Shown here piece by piece: positions 8,811 through 17,832 of a stretch of 64,000 bases of DNA. Position 1 is the stretch's first letter, and each line of letters opens with the position of its first letter. The DNA is taken from positions 8,484 to 72,483 of the forward strand of contig URXV01000008.1 of the NCBI GenBank assembly GCA_900551865.1, written 5' to 3'. Under the pieces are notes generated by a model that saw nothing but the letters and a program-made list of their open reading frames with translations, was not told the origin of the DNA and made no database searches. The stretch is from an uncultured Rickettsiales bacterium (GTDB taxonomy: Bacteria > Pseudomonadota > Alphaproteobacteria > RF32 > CAG-239). A program made the position numbers and the translations under genes.

Positions 8811-9647
8811 TTAAATCTCCTGACCAAGCTTTTTTGCAATATTGCAAATATCCAAAGCTGCCTCGGAAGTCGGGTAACGGGAAAGCAGAAGTTCTTTGTT
8901 TCTTATCGTATCCCGGATTCTCGTGTCAATTCTGACAATACCGAGCAAATCAGGACATTTCAACCCGTTTCGATCGGCGGCTTTGTTTAGCTCCTCATAA
9001 ATTTTATATCCGTCTTCAAAAGAATTTACTTTGTTAATTATTAAATTATAATTAGCATCAATTTTCGTTTCATTCATAAATTTAATCAAATCAAACGTTT
9101 TAATCAGGTCGACGCTGTTTTCCGAACACATAATCAGAATATTGTCGGCAATTTGGCATAAACTCAGGTTTTTGTCTGTCAGTTCAGTGCCGAGGTCGAT
9201 AATCGTATGGTCATAATTTTCTGCCAGAATTTGCAAATCCTCGGCCATAATCTGAACCCGCCCCAGAGGTAGTTCCGCCAGATAATTGTTTCCTTGTTCG
9301 GCCGTCAGAATATGAAAATTTTTATTTTTGTATGGCACCGTCAATTGGTTTAATGTTTTCTTTCCTTTAATATAATCTTCTAGGAAAGACGTATTTTGCA
9401 AAATAAGATAAGAGCTTATATTGGAAAAATTACCATTGCCGTCAACCAGTAAGACACGCTTTTTTTCTGCATTCAAAGCGTGGGCAATGCTTAAAGCGCA
9501 CCATGAAGTTCCGATTCGTTCGGCTCCCGATATCAGCACGGATAAGTTTCTGGGCGTTTCATGCTTCAAAAACAGATTGCTGTAAATTAAATCCCGGCTT
9601 TTATTCAAAATAACACCTGTAATAACCTGGTTTGGCAATAAAGACAC
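8811..9647 (-). CDS. ParA/MinD-like ATPase relative with degenerate P-loop
   Basis: 278 residues with overall MinD/FlhG/CpaE-like layout: an N-terminal P-loop region (40-48), the switch-like LLVDGN, the DLGTEL strand, and a C-terminal IRNKELLLSRYPTSEA resembling the end of MinD-type proteins. The P-loop reads SGAERIGTS where the family has SGKGGVGKT: both the signature lysine and the Walker A lysine are missing. It may bind nucleotide poorly or act as a scaffold, as some CpaE-type proteins do. Translationally coupled to the downstream J-domain gene. The start is a GTG at 9647 with GGAG very close; the TTG three codons later is an alternative. Confidence 0.7.
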   Translation of the reverse strand: MSLLPNQVITGVILNKSRDLIYSNLFLKHETPRNLSVLISGAERIGTSWCALSIAHALNAEKKRVLLVDGNGNFSNISSYLILQNTSFLEDYIKGKKTLNQLTVPYKNKNFHILTAEQGNNYLAELPLGRVQIMAEDLQILAENYDHTIIDLGTELTDKNLSLCQIADNILIMCSENSVDLIKTFDLIKFMNETKIDANYNLIINKVNSFEDGYKIYEELNKAADRNGLKCPDLLGIVRIDTRIRDTIRNKELLLSRYPTSEAALDICNIAKKLGQEI

Positions 9648-9739
9648 ATCTCCGAAACAATGGGAGATAAATCATTTTTTAACATAATAACATTATACTT
9701 GTAAACATTCAAAGATTCTTTTTTTACTCAGGGGGAATT

Positions 9740-10744
9740 ATGAAAATAATCAGATTACTGGTATTATCTCTGTTATGTGTTTTTTGTGGTCAGGTACAGG
9801 CGGCTGACAACATTATTACCATGTTTGGCAAAGATTTAAACGGTTATAATCAGCCGCGATACTATAAGAGCAGTACGAGATATGACTGGCTGGACCGTTT
9901 TGATATTGTCGCTATTTCTGATCCGGATAATTTTCCCTGGTCATCGGCAGAACAAGGGTCTGTCTTTGTAAAAATTTTTGAAGATTTGGCTCAAAAGGAA
10001 CATATTGTAGTTGTTTTCTATTATCCGGGTGAGGGGTATGAACAAAGCGTCGACGATTTTGAAAAAGGCAAAGTAAAGTTTATGACTAAAACAAACGCCA
10101 TTTTTGGAACATATTATGAAAACATTCCGTACTCAAAAAATGAATATATCTATCCGGCTTTTTTTGAAAATAATGTTCATATTATCACATCTGCCCGCAA
10201 TAACATTGCTGTTAAAACCAAAGAAGATCTCAAAAATTTCAAAGGGGTATATTCGACAGACGATCGCTTTTCCAGTTTCGTTCTTAAAGATTTTAAGTCT
10301 TTGGGAATTAAAGAAGCAAAAGATTATCCTGAAGCTTACAGGCAGCTGTTAAGCGGAGAAGCCGACTATGTCGTGGGAACTTATTATCCCAGCCAGATAG
10401 AGCTGTATAAGCTTGGAATTCGTGATTATGTTGTTTACAGCAAAGCGCCTGTCTGGAAAATGCCGATGTTTATCCGGGCAATGCCGGGGCTGGCGGAGCA
10501 TCCGCGTATGGAATATTTGAAAAAATATTTGCGCAGTTCAAGGTATAAACAGGTTCGTGATGAAGCATTGCAGGAACTTTTAGATATTTACAGGGAAAAC
10601 ACCAAGGGTATTGTCCCGCCGACATATGTAAATACGGCTCCGGATAAGCCGGAACCGGCAGAAGACACTCCTGCTGTCGGAAAAAATACGGACACTCTGA
10701 TACCGGATTCGGCCATGCCGCTGTCTATAAATGAGAAAAAGTAA
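9740..10744 (+). CDS. Periplasmic solute-binding-like protein (SBP family 3 type)
   Basis: 334 residues with a clear Sec signal peptide (residues 1 to about 22, cleavage near VQAAD). The body resembles family 3 extracellular binding proteins: a segment FMTKTNAIFGTYYENIPYSKNE, then NIAVKTKEDLKNFKG, and a LLSGEADYVVGTYYPSQIELYKLG stretch typical of lobe 2. The C-terminal 40 residues are Pro-rich and probably disordered. GGGGG lies 6 bases before the ATG. No ABC permease or ATPase is adjacent, so it could be an orphan sensor or binding protein rather than a transporter part. Ligand unknown. Confidence 0.6.
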   Translation: MKIIRLLVLSLLCVFCGQVQAADNIITMFGKDLNGYNQPRYYKSSTRYDWLDRFDIVAISDPDNFPWSSAEQGSVFVKIFEDLAQKEHIVVVFYYPGEGYEQSVDDFEKGKVKFMTKTNAIFGTYYENIPYSKNEYIYPAFFENNVHIITSARNNIAVKTKEDLKNFKGVYSTDDRFSSFVLKDFKSLGIKEAKDYPEAYRQLLSGEADYVVGTYYPSQIELYKLGIRDYVVYSKAPVWKMPMFIRAMPGLAEHPRMEYLKKYLRSSRYKQVRDEALQELLDIYRENTKGIVPPTYVNTAPDKPEPAEDTPAVGKNTDTLIPDSAMPLSINEKK

Positions 10745-10751
10745 TAAATGC

Positions 10752-10780
10752 TTGAAAAAAATAAATTTAGATTATAATAT
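10752..10780 (+). promoter_or_regulatory. Sigma-70-type promoter for the FzlA-like gene
   Basis: TTGAAA at 10752-10757 and TAATAT at 10775-10780 are separated by 17 bases, close to the sigma-70 consensus, about 30 bases before the start codon at 10810. Confidence 0.5.
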
Positions 10781-10809
10781 GCCTCGTATCGTTTAGGAGA
10801 AAAACAACC

Positions 10810-11475
10810 ATGGTTCTTTTAGTTCACCACAGCATCTCGCCGCAATCTCGCAAAGTTCGCCTGATTATGGCAGAAAAGAAAATGCTTTTTGTATTAAAAG
10901 AAGAAGAACCATGGAAACTTTCACAGGACATATTAGATATAAATCCTTCGGGAGATTTGCCCGTGTTGGTTTTTGACGGTAAGGTTGTTGCCGGAAATTA
11001 TGCCGTAACCGAATATTTGGAAGAAAGCAATCCCCAGTATAAGCTGCTTCCTGAAGAGCCGGTTGCCCGGGCAGAAGTGCGCAGGATTATGGATTGGTTT
11101 GACACAAAATTTTTTAACGAAGTCTATAAATATATTGTTGCAGAAAAAATTATAAAACGGTTTCAGTTGAAACAGGCACCAAACTCCAAAATTTTAAAAG
11201 CCGGATTGAATAATTTGAAATTTCATATGGAATATATAGATTATCTGGCCGACCGAAACAATTACCTTGCCGGGAAAAACCTGACATTGGCCGATTTGAC
11301 CGTAGCGGCGCACTTGTCAATCATAGACTATTTAGGCGATATTCCGTGGAATGATTATAAAAATGCCAAATTATGGTACGCAAAAATAAAATCGCGTCCG
11401 AGTTTTAAAGATATTTTGAAAGACAATATCCGCGGCATATCTCCGTCAGCGAACTATTCAAATCTGGATTTTTGA
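10810..11475 (+). CDS. fzlA: Glutathione S-transferase-fold protein, FzlA-like
   Basis: 221 residues with a thioredoxin-like N-terminal domain (1-80; HHSISPQSRKVRLIMAEKK, then LPVLVFDG) and an all-helical C-terminal GST domain. The C-terminus SANYSNLDF and the internal RKVRLIMAEKK match the FtsZ-binding division protein FzlA of alphaproteobacteria, whose conserved extreme C-terminus is needed for constriction. It lacks an obvious catalytic Cys. FzlA would act in the cytoplasm at the division site, regulating FtsZ filaments. It is followed after one base by a lipoprotein gene, probably one transcript. An ordinary GST is the alternative. Confidence 0.72.
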   Translation: MVLLVHHSISPQSRKVRLIMAEKKMLFVLKEEEPWKLSQDILDINPSGDLPVLVFDGKVVAGNYAVTEYLEESNPQYKLLPEEPVARAEVRRIMDWFDTKFFNEVYKYIVAEKIIKRFQLKQAPNSKILKAGLNNLKFHMEYIDYLADRNNYLAGKNLTLADLTVAAHLSIIDYLGDIPWNDYKNAKLWYAKIKSRPSFKDILKDNIRGISPSANYSNLDF

Positions 11476-11476
11476 A

Positions 11477-11932
11477 ATGAGAAAGCTCAGTTTGACATTG
11501 TTGGTTCTTCTGCTGGCCGCTTGTGGCAGTACGACAAGGGGGCAGGTTGTGTTCCACTGGGATCGCTATAATACCGGCGGGCTTAAATTTGCCCGGGATC
11601 ATTCCGAATGTATGCGGGAAGCGGAAGCCTTCAAGCTCTTACCGAATTTTAAAAGCTGGTTTTATACGGAAGAACAGAGATACAATATTGTTGTAAAATG
11701 GCATAAAGAACATGGAATTTGGGCAAGCTTTGTTCCGTATCCGGGAGCAATGCCGGTGATGGTCAATTCCGTTCGGGATGATACGGACGCCAGCCCTCGT
11801 AAATATCAGAAATGTATGTTGCGCAAAGGATATGTCGAACGGACGACCGATATTCCGGAGGCCAGCAACTTATTTGTTTATAAGCCTCAAAGCGTAAATC
11901 AGGATGCTCCGTTGGACAGTACCTATCCGTAA
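11477..11932 (+). CDS. Small lipoprotein of unknown function
   Basis: 151 residues with a lipoprotein signal (MRKLSLTLLVLLLAAC; lipobox LAAC, lipidated Cys about 16). The mature part has Cys residues in SECMRE and QKCMLRKGY and no recognised domain; CMLRKGY is a pattern seen near the end of small proteobacterial lipoproteins of unknown role. Its ATG overlaps the spacing of the FzlA-like stop by a single base gap, so translation is likely coupled. Given that neighbour, a link between the outer membrane and division is conceivable, but this is inference only. Confidence 0.7.
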   Translation: MRKLSLTLLVLLLAACGSTTRGQVVFHWDRYNTGGLKFARDHSECMREAEAFKLLPNFKSWFYTEEQRYNIVVKWHKEHGIWASFVPYPGAMPVMVNSVRDDTDASPRKYQKCMLRKGYVERTTDIPEASNLFVYKPQSVNQDAPLDSTYP

Positions 11933-12018
11933 TAATATAACAGTGTTTTGGCAAAAACCGTATAAAAAGTTTGCAGGTGGTTGTAAATCCAGGTCTGATG
12001 GAGAGGCTGCCGCGAAGA

Positions 12019-13428
12019 TTAATAGCATGTTTCTAAATTATATCCTCCGCCGGTGGCTTTATAAAATGCCGTAATATATTGCAAAATTTCGGCATTGCTG
12101 GCAGCTAATGCGGTTTGTGCATTCAAAAGGTTCTGTTCGGCGGTGGCAACGTCGGTAAAATCAACCAGTCCGTTTTCGTATTTTTCACGGGTAAGATTCA
12201 TAACGTTGCGCATTTTATAATACGAATTTTTACGGTAAGCATTTGTTTTATACGCCTGTTCTGTTGCTGTAATGGCATTTTTGATTTCCGAAACGGCTGT
12301 AAGCATGGCTTCGTTATAATTTAAGATATATTCTTCTTTAATATGTTTTTGCAGTTCTATATTGTTTGTCAACTGTCCCCAGTGCCAGATTGGCAGACTT
12401 AATCCCGGAGTATAACCGTAAACCTGGCTGTCTTTATTGAAAAGGGAATTGCCGCTTGAAGAAATAAAGCCAAAAGTTGCGCTGAGGCTGACAGTTGGGT
12501 ACAAGTTTGTTATGGCTTCGCTGACAACTGCATTTTGCGCCCGGATAGTCGCCTCGGAGGCCATAATGTCAGGACGGGAGCGGATAATGCTGAGCGGCAG
12601 GTCATATAGCTTTTTGGTGTTATAATTAAAAGTCGTTGCCGTGATGTTTTTCTTATATTTGTCAAGATTTATCGGCAGATTGCTGGGAAGAACACCCAAT
12701 AAAACGGCAATAGCGTTTTTATAGCTTTCAATTTGCTGTTTTAATGGCGGAATACTGGATTTTGTCGTTTCTACGGCATATTCAGCCTGATTTAGAGCCA
12801 GTTCGTCGGCAATTCCTGCTGTATATTTATCTCGGACAGTTTGCAGAATATCTTGTTGTAATGCCAGATTCTTTTGTGCAATAAACAGTTTTTCCTGAGC
12901 TTCCCGCAGTCCGATGTAATTGCCGGTAACCTCTGCGGTAATGGAAACTTTTAAATCTAGCAGAGTATACTGGTAATTATGCATAAGCTCATAATATTGT
13001 TCGGTAATATATTTCCCTTTTCCCCAGATATCCAGTTCCCAGGAAGCGTCCAATCCGACTTTAAAGGCATTTATGTCATACGAATAATCCTGATTGTCAC
13101 TGGCCTTGCTGAAATTATATTCACCGTTTGCATCAATCATGGGGTAATTGGTTTTGGCATTAATCATCAGGGAGTAGCGGGATTGTTGCAGGCGCTCTAT
13201 TCCCTGCCGTATCGTGAAGTTATTATTTAAAGCGTGATTAATCAGTGTATTTAAATCACTGTCTTTAAAAATCTCATACCAGGCAGAACTGACAGAATTT
13301 CCGTTTTTTTTCAGATTCAGATTTTTTTGAACATCATACGGTGTAACAATTTCCGTATGGTGGTATTCTTCGCCGACATGGCAGGCTCCCAGCAAAACCG
13401 ATAATAACAAAACGGGATATTTACGCAT
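12019..13428 (-). CDS. RND efflux outer-membrane channel lipoprotein (OprM/NodT family)
   Basis: 469 residues, the usual length of OprM-type channels. Lipobox LLGAC places a lipidated Cys at about residue 16. Two outer-membrane-efflux repeats are visible, each with long amphipathic helices (for example RQGIERLQQSRYSLMINAK and TDVATAEQNLLNAQTALAAS). It forms the outer-membrane trimer of a tripartite pump. It overlaps the stop of the upstream RND pump by 8 bases and is third in the MFP-pump-channel operon. A second TolC-type protein is encoded at 40938-42314. Confidence 0.92.
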   Translation of the reverse strand: MRKYPVLLLSVLLGACHVGEEYHHTEIVTPYDVQKNLNLKKNGNSVSSAWYEIFKDSDLNTLINHALNNNFTIRQGIERLQQSRYSLMINAKTNYPMIDANGEYNFSKASDNQDYSYDINAFKVGLDASWELDIWGKGKYITEQYYELMHNYQYTLLDLKVSITAEVTGNYIGLREAQEKLFIAQKNLALQQDILQTVRDKYTAGIADELALNQAEYAVETTKSSIPPLKQQIESYKNAIAVLLGVLPSNLPINLDKYKKNITATTFNYNTKKLYDLPLSIIRSRPDIMASEATIRAQNAVVSEAITNLYPTVSLSATFGFISSSGNSLFNKDSQVYGYTPGLSLPIWHWGQLTNNIELQKHIKEEYILNYNEAMLTAVSEIKNAITATEQAYKTNAYRKNSYYKMRNVMNLTREKYENGLVDFTDVATAEQNLLNAQTALAASNAEILQYITAFYKATGGGYNLETCY

Positions 13429-16400
13429 TTGTTTTCTCCTCTGTTGTCTGCATATTCTCTTCCGTTGCCGGCAGATTGTTTTCGGGGCTTTTTTCGTCTT
13501 TGGTCGGGTAAAAATATTCTTTTATGCTTTCAAACAACGCAAATAATGCCGGAATAAATATAATGCCGACCAGAGTTGCCGCAATCATGCCGAAAAATAC
13601 AGTAACACCGATTGATATTTGTGAGCTTGCACCGGGGCCAGTGGCAATAACCATCGGAAAAACGCCGAGGATAAACGTCATTGCCGTCATCAGAACCGCG
13701 CGGAATCTTTCGCCGGCGCCTCTTTCCGAAGCCTCCAGAATACTAAGCCCCTGTTCTCGGTAATCTTTGGTAAATTCAACAATTAAAATAGCATTTTTCG
13801 CTGCTAGGCCGATAAGAAGAATAATGCCGAGCTGGGCATAAATACTGAGTGGAAGACCGAACAGGTGTAATCCGAGAAAAGCGCCGAGAACAGCGAAGAC
13901 AGTGGAAAACATAACTGAAAATGCCAGCATCCAGCTTTCGTATAGTGCAACCAGGAACAAATAACAGAATATGACGGCCAGAGTAATCAATGCCCCCACC
14001 AGTCCGCGCGTTTCAGCCTCCTGCAAAGAAAGAGCCGTCCAGTCGATGGAAAAGCCTTGCGGCAAAACCTGTTCAGCCAGTTTCTCCATGGTATCCATTG
14101 CCTGTCCGCTGCTGATGCCTTCTGCAGCCTGCGCCGTGATGGCCGCGGCAGTATATAAATCATAGCGGTAGATGATTTTTGGCGAAATTTCCGTAGAAAC
14201 ATCGGCAAAACTGTCAATTTTTATCAAACTGCCGTTGTTGGATTTAACATAAAGATTTTTGATGTTTTCTATGCTGCGTCGATAATTGAAATCGGCCTGC
14301 AGGATAACCTTGTTGACTTGTCCGCTCAACGTAATGTTGTTAATATATGTTGCCCCTAAATTGCTTTGCAGTGTATTATAAAGGGCTGAAACCGGAATGT
14401 CGTAAGATTGCAGTTTCGTCCGGTCTATATTAAGATAAACATGCGGCGTATCTGCGGTAAATGTACTGAAAGCATAAGCCATCTCCGGGCTGCTGTTAGC
14501 CGCGTAGAGATATTGTTTTAACGCTTTATCCAAATCTTGAGGTGTAGCATCGGTATTGGTTGCCACCAATTCTAAGGACAAACCGTTACTTTGTCCGATT
14601 CCGGGGACGGACGGCGGGGCAAAAAAGTTAAGCTCGGCATTTTTATAAGAGCCGAATTTTTGGCTTAAAGAACCGGTGATGCCTTCAATAGAAAGAGCCC
14701 TGGTCGTGCGCTTGGACCAGTCTTCCAACCCTATGACGCCGAGGGCGACATTTTCCCCGCTGCCTCCCAGCAGGCTGTATCCGGCGACGGTAATAACATA
14801 TTTAATTCCGTCCATCTGCAAAATTTTACGGCTCATATCAGCCAGAATCTCATTCGTCTGGTTAATGCTGGCGGTTGTGTCCAGCTGCACGTTTGCAAAA
14901 ATAATGCCCTGATCTTCTTCCGGCAGAAAAGAAGTTGCCGTAAATTTAAAGTATAATCCGATAACGGCGATAACGGCCGTAATAATAAGAACCGTAAACA
15001 GCAGATAACGGGAAAAAAAGCCGACGACTTTAATATAAACGTTTTTGAATTTATCCAATCCGTCATTAAACAGTTTAAAAAAGCCGCGCCCCCGGCTTTC
15101 CTTTTCATTTTTAAGAAAAATGGAACATAAAGCCGGACTGAGTGTCAAGGCATTGAATGCGGAAAAAACGACCGATGTACCAATGGCAACGGCAAATTGC
15201 TGATAAATTTTTCCCGTAATGCCCGCCATCAATCCGACCGGAACAAAAATGGCAAGCAGAACGAAAGTTGTCGCGACAATGGCGCTTCCTATTTGTTGCA
15301 TGGCTTTTACTGAAGCCTCATAAGCCGGAAGGTTTTCGTTAAGCATAAGATATTGTACGCGTTCAACCACGATAATGGCATCATCGACAACCAGTCCGAT
15401 AACCAAAATCATGGCAAATAGCGTTAAGATGTTAATATCAAATCCAAGAATATAAATAATAACAAATGTGGCGATTAAAGAAACTGGAATTGTTATCAGC
15501 GGGATTAACGTGGTTTTTATTTTCTGCAAAAAAAGAAACGTAACCAGAATAACCAGCCCGAAAGTGATAAACAGCGTTTCTACAATGGCAGATATGGACG
15601 CCCGGACATAATCCGTTGAATCATAAGCAACTTTTATCTCCATATCTTTGGGAAAAGTTTGAGCAAGTTCATCAATTTCCTTTTGTACGGCATCCATCGT
15701 TTGCAGGGCGTTGGTGTTCGGCGTTTGGTTCAAGGCTATAATAACCGCCGGAGCGTTGTCATATTTTGAGTTAATGTTGTAGGAATCCCGTCCCAGTTCA
15801 ATCCGCGCAACGTCTTTCAAATATGTAACTCCGCCGCTTTCAGAGGTTGCAATGACAATATTGGAGAAGTTTTCAACGCTGTTGAGCAGCCCCTGCGCAG
15901 TCAGAGTCAAAACAAGATTGGTATCTTTGCTGCTGGGCGCCGAACCTATGCTTCCGACCGCAGCCTGAACGTTTTGATTTTGCACGGCAGCAATAACATC
16001 GGTACTGCTCAGGCCTAACGCCGTTATTTTATCAACGTCAAGCCAGATGCGCATGCTGTATTGCGGGCCGAATATCTGTACCTGTCCGATGCCGTAAAGT
16101 CTGGACAGCGGGTTTTTTATATTGGTATAAGCATAATTGCTTAAAAACAAATCATCATATGAATTATTTGGTGAACGCAGGGCAATCAGGGCCAGTATGT
16201 CTGCATTTTCCGTCGAAACGTCAAGCCCTTCTTTGGTAACTTCGGCAGGAAGTTCGCTGTTAACCTGTTGCAGGCGGTTTTGTACTTTAACCTGCGCAAT
16301 ATCCGGATCTGTTCCTATGTCAAACGTAACCGTAAGCGTATAGGAACCGTTATCGTCAGAAGTAGATGACATATACAGCATATCTTCAACGCCGTTCATC

Positions 16401-16606
16401 TGGTTTTCAATCGGTATGGCGACCGTATCGGTCAAAACTTGGGCATTTGCGCCGAGGTAGGTTGTTTTAACGGTAACCTGTGGCGGAGTAATGCTTGGGA
16501 ATTGTGAAATCGGCAGAATTTTAATTGCCAGGACACCGAGAATAATCATAATGATTGAGATAACCATGGCAAAACGAGGTCTGTCTATAAAAAATTTAGA
16601 AAACAT
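13421..16606 (-). CDS. RND multidrug efflux transporter, HAE1 (AcrB-like) family
   Basis: 1061-residue inner-membrane proton/drug antiporter. The N-terminus FSKFFIDRPRFAMVI and first transmembrane helix followed by ILPISQFPSITPPQV are hallmarks of hydrophobic-amphiphilic exporters. Helix 4 carries the proton-relay pair in GLVVDDAIIVVE and helix 10 the Lys in GLAAKNAILIVEF, so the pump should be active. Two periplasmic porter domains lie between helices 1-2 and 7-8. The C-terminus is charged and variable. It is flanked by its adaptor (upstream) and outer-membrane channel (downstream, overlapping). No local TetR- or MarR-type regulator gene is seen. Confidence 0.95.
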   Translation of the reverse strand: MFSKFFIDRPRFAMVISIIMIILGVLAIKILPISQFPSITPPQVTVKTTYLGANAQVLTDTVAIPIENQMNGVEDMLYMSSTSDDNGSYTLTVTFDIGTDPDIAQVKVQNRLQQVNSELPAEVTKEGLDVSTENADILALIALRSPNNSYDDLFLSNYAYTNIKNPLSRLYGIGQVQIFGPQYSMRIWLDVDKITALGLSSTDVIAAVQNQNVQAAVGSIGSAPSSKDTNLVLTLTAQGLLNSVENFSNIVIATSESGGVTYLKDVARIELGRDSYNINSKYDNAPAVIIALNQTPNTNALQTMDAVQKEIDELAQTFPKDMEIKVAYDSTDYVRASISAIVETLFITFGLVILVTFLFLQKIKTTLIPLITIPVSLIATFVIIYILGFDINILTLFAMILVIGLVVDDAIIVVERVQYLMLNENLPAYEASVKAMQQIGSAIVATTFVLLAIFVPVGLMAGITGKIYQQFAVAIGTSVVFSAFNALTLSPALCSIFLKNEKESRGRGFFKLFNDGLDKFKNVYIKVVGFFSRYLLFTVLIITAVIAVIGLYFKFTATSFLPEEDQGIIFANVQLDTTASINQTNEILADMSRKILQMDGIKYVITVAGYSLLGGSGENVALGVIGLEDWSKRTTRALSIEGITGSLSQKFGSYKNAELNFFAPPSVPGIGQSNGLSLELVATNTDATPQDLDKALKQYLYAANSSPEMAYAFSTFTADTPHVYLNIDRTKLQSYDIPVSALYNTLQSNLGATYINNITLSGQVNKVILQADFNYRRSIENIKNLYVKSNNGSLIKIDSFADVSTEISPKIIYRYDLYTAAAITAQAAEGISSGQAMDTMEKLAEQVLPQGFSIDWTALSLQEAETRGLVGALITLAVIFCYLFLVALYESWMLAFSVMFSTVFAVLGAFLGLHLFGLPLSIYAQLGIILLIGLAAKNAILIVEFTKDYREQGLSILEASERGAGERFRAVLMTAMTFILGVFPMVIATGPGASSQISIGVTVFFGMIAATLVGIIFIPALFALFESIKEYFYPTKDEKSPENNLPATEENMQTTEEKTNA

Positions 16607-16630
16607 GGCCGTAAACTCCCGTGTCGGAAA

Positions 16631-17764
16631 TTAATTAATAATGTCAAAATGGATGTTCGCACCGTTTTTTATGTTTGAAACATCGTCCAATATCAGCAAG
16701 TCGCCGGCATTAAAAGTATTCTTAAGGACATATTGGTTATTTTTATCGGCAATAATATCAACTTTGACTTTTGTAATGGCGTTGTTTCTTGCTATGACGA
16801 CAAAATTTCCCGTTGTTTCCATTTTTATAAAGTTCTTGTCGAGAATAACGCTGTCTTTAAAAATTTTTTCGACTTCCACCGTTACAAAAGAGTTTGGCAG
16901 AAGTTCATTTTTGTCGTTTTTAAAATAAGTGTAAACAGCCAGAGAGTTGGTAGTTTTATTGATTTCATTGTCAGTGTATTTAAATTCTCCGGGATAGGGA
17001 AAAATTTGGCCGTTTGCCGTCTTCAGCCGGATAATACTGTCATTGAACAAGTTTTTTTCACTCTGTGCCATATTAAGGTATTCTGCGTCAGTCAGGGAAA
17101 AAACAACCCGTATAGGATCTGTTTGAACGATGTTTAACAAAGTCCCGTTTCCCGGAGAAACATAGTCTCCGGGGCTTAGCGTAAAGTTTCCGACAAGTCC
17201 GGAGATGGGAGCTTTAATTTTTGTGTATCCGTAATTAACCTCCGCCAAAGCGCGATTGGCTTCTGCATTTTTTAATGTCGCCTGCGACTGCAGAAAATTA
17301 TTTCTGGCATTGTCTATTTCAATTTCGGAAAAAGCTTTCTTGCCAGACTTTTGAACCCTGTCGTAGTAATTTTGATTGTAAGCAAAAGCTGCTTCCGCCT
17401 GTAAGACTGAAGCTTCTGCGGCGTCAAGTTTCGCTTTGTACTCATTGGGTTCAATGGTAATAAGAAGTTCTCCTTCTCTGACAAACTGTCCTGCTTTCAC
17501 GGGGATTTCTTGCAGATAACCGCTGATGTAAGGGATAATCTGCACCTGATTGATAGCCTCGGCATAGCCGACATAGCTGTTTGTTACCGTAACGTCGCCC
17601 GGCATAATCGGCTTGGCGTTTAAAGTAATGCTGTCGTTAACGGGAACCGGCCTGGCTTCTTTGGCATCAGACATTTTAAACATATAAAATCCTAATCCGA
17701 AAGAAGCCAGACATAATATTAATAACAATAATATATAAACAAAACGTTCGTTTTTATTCTCCAT
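16631..17764 (-). CDS. RND efflux periplasmic adaptor (AcrA-like)
   Basis: 377-residue membrane-fusion subunit bridging pump and channel. A single N-terminal transmembrane anchor (residues about 8-30) without a lipobox is followed by VQIIPYISGYLQEIPVKAGQFVREGELL, the first lipoyl half, a coiled-coil hairpin (about 105-180), the second lipoyl half KIKAPISGLVGNF, and the beta-barrel domain. It is the first gene of the efflux operon, 24 bases before the pump gene. A GAGGG sits very close to the ATG. Drug specificity is not predictable. Confidence 0.92.
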   Translation of the reverse strand: MENKNERFVYILLLLILCLASFGLGFYMFKMSDAKEARPVPVNDSITLNAKPIMPGDVTVTNSYVGYAEAINQVQIIPYISGYLQEIPVKAGQFVREGELLITIEPNEYKAKLDAAEASVLQAEAAFAYNQNYYDRVQKSGKKAFSEIEIDNARNNFLQSQATLKNAEANRALAEVNYGYTKIKAPISGLVGNFTLSPGDYVSPGNGTLLNIVQTDPIRVVFSLTDAEYLNMAQSEKNLFNDSIIRLKTANGQIFPYPGEFKYTDNEINKTTNSLAVYTYFKNDKNELLPNSFVTVEVEKIFKDSVILDKNFIKMETTGNFVVIARNNAITKVKVDIIADKNNQYVLKNTFNAGDLLILDDVSNIKNGANIHFDIIN

Positions 17765-17832
17765 CGCCCTCTATCCTTATTTCCTGATTAGGTTTGCAAA
17801 ATAGATAATAAGCAATGGATGACTTTCAAGAC

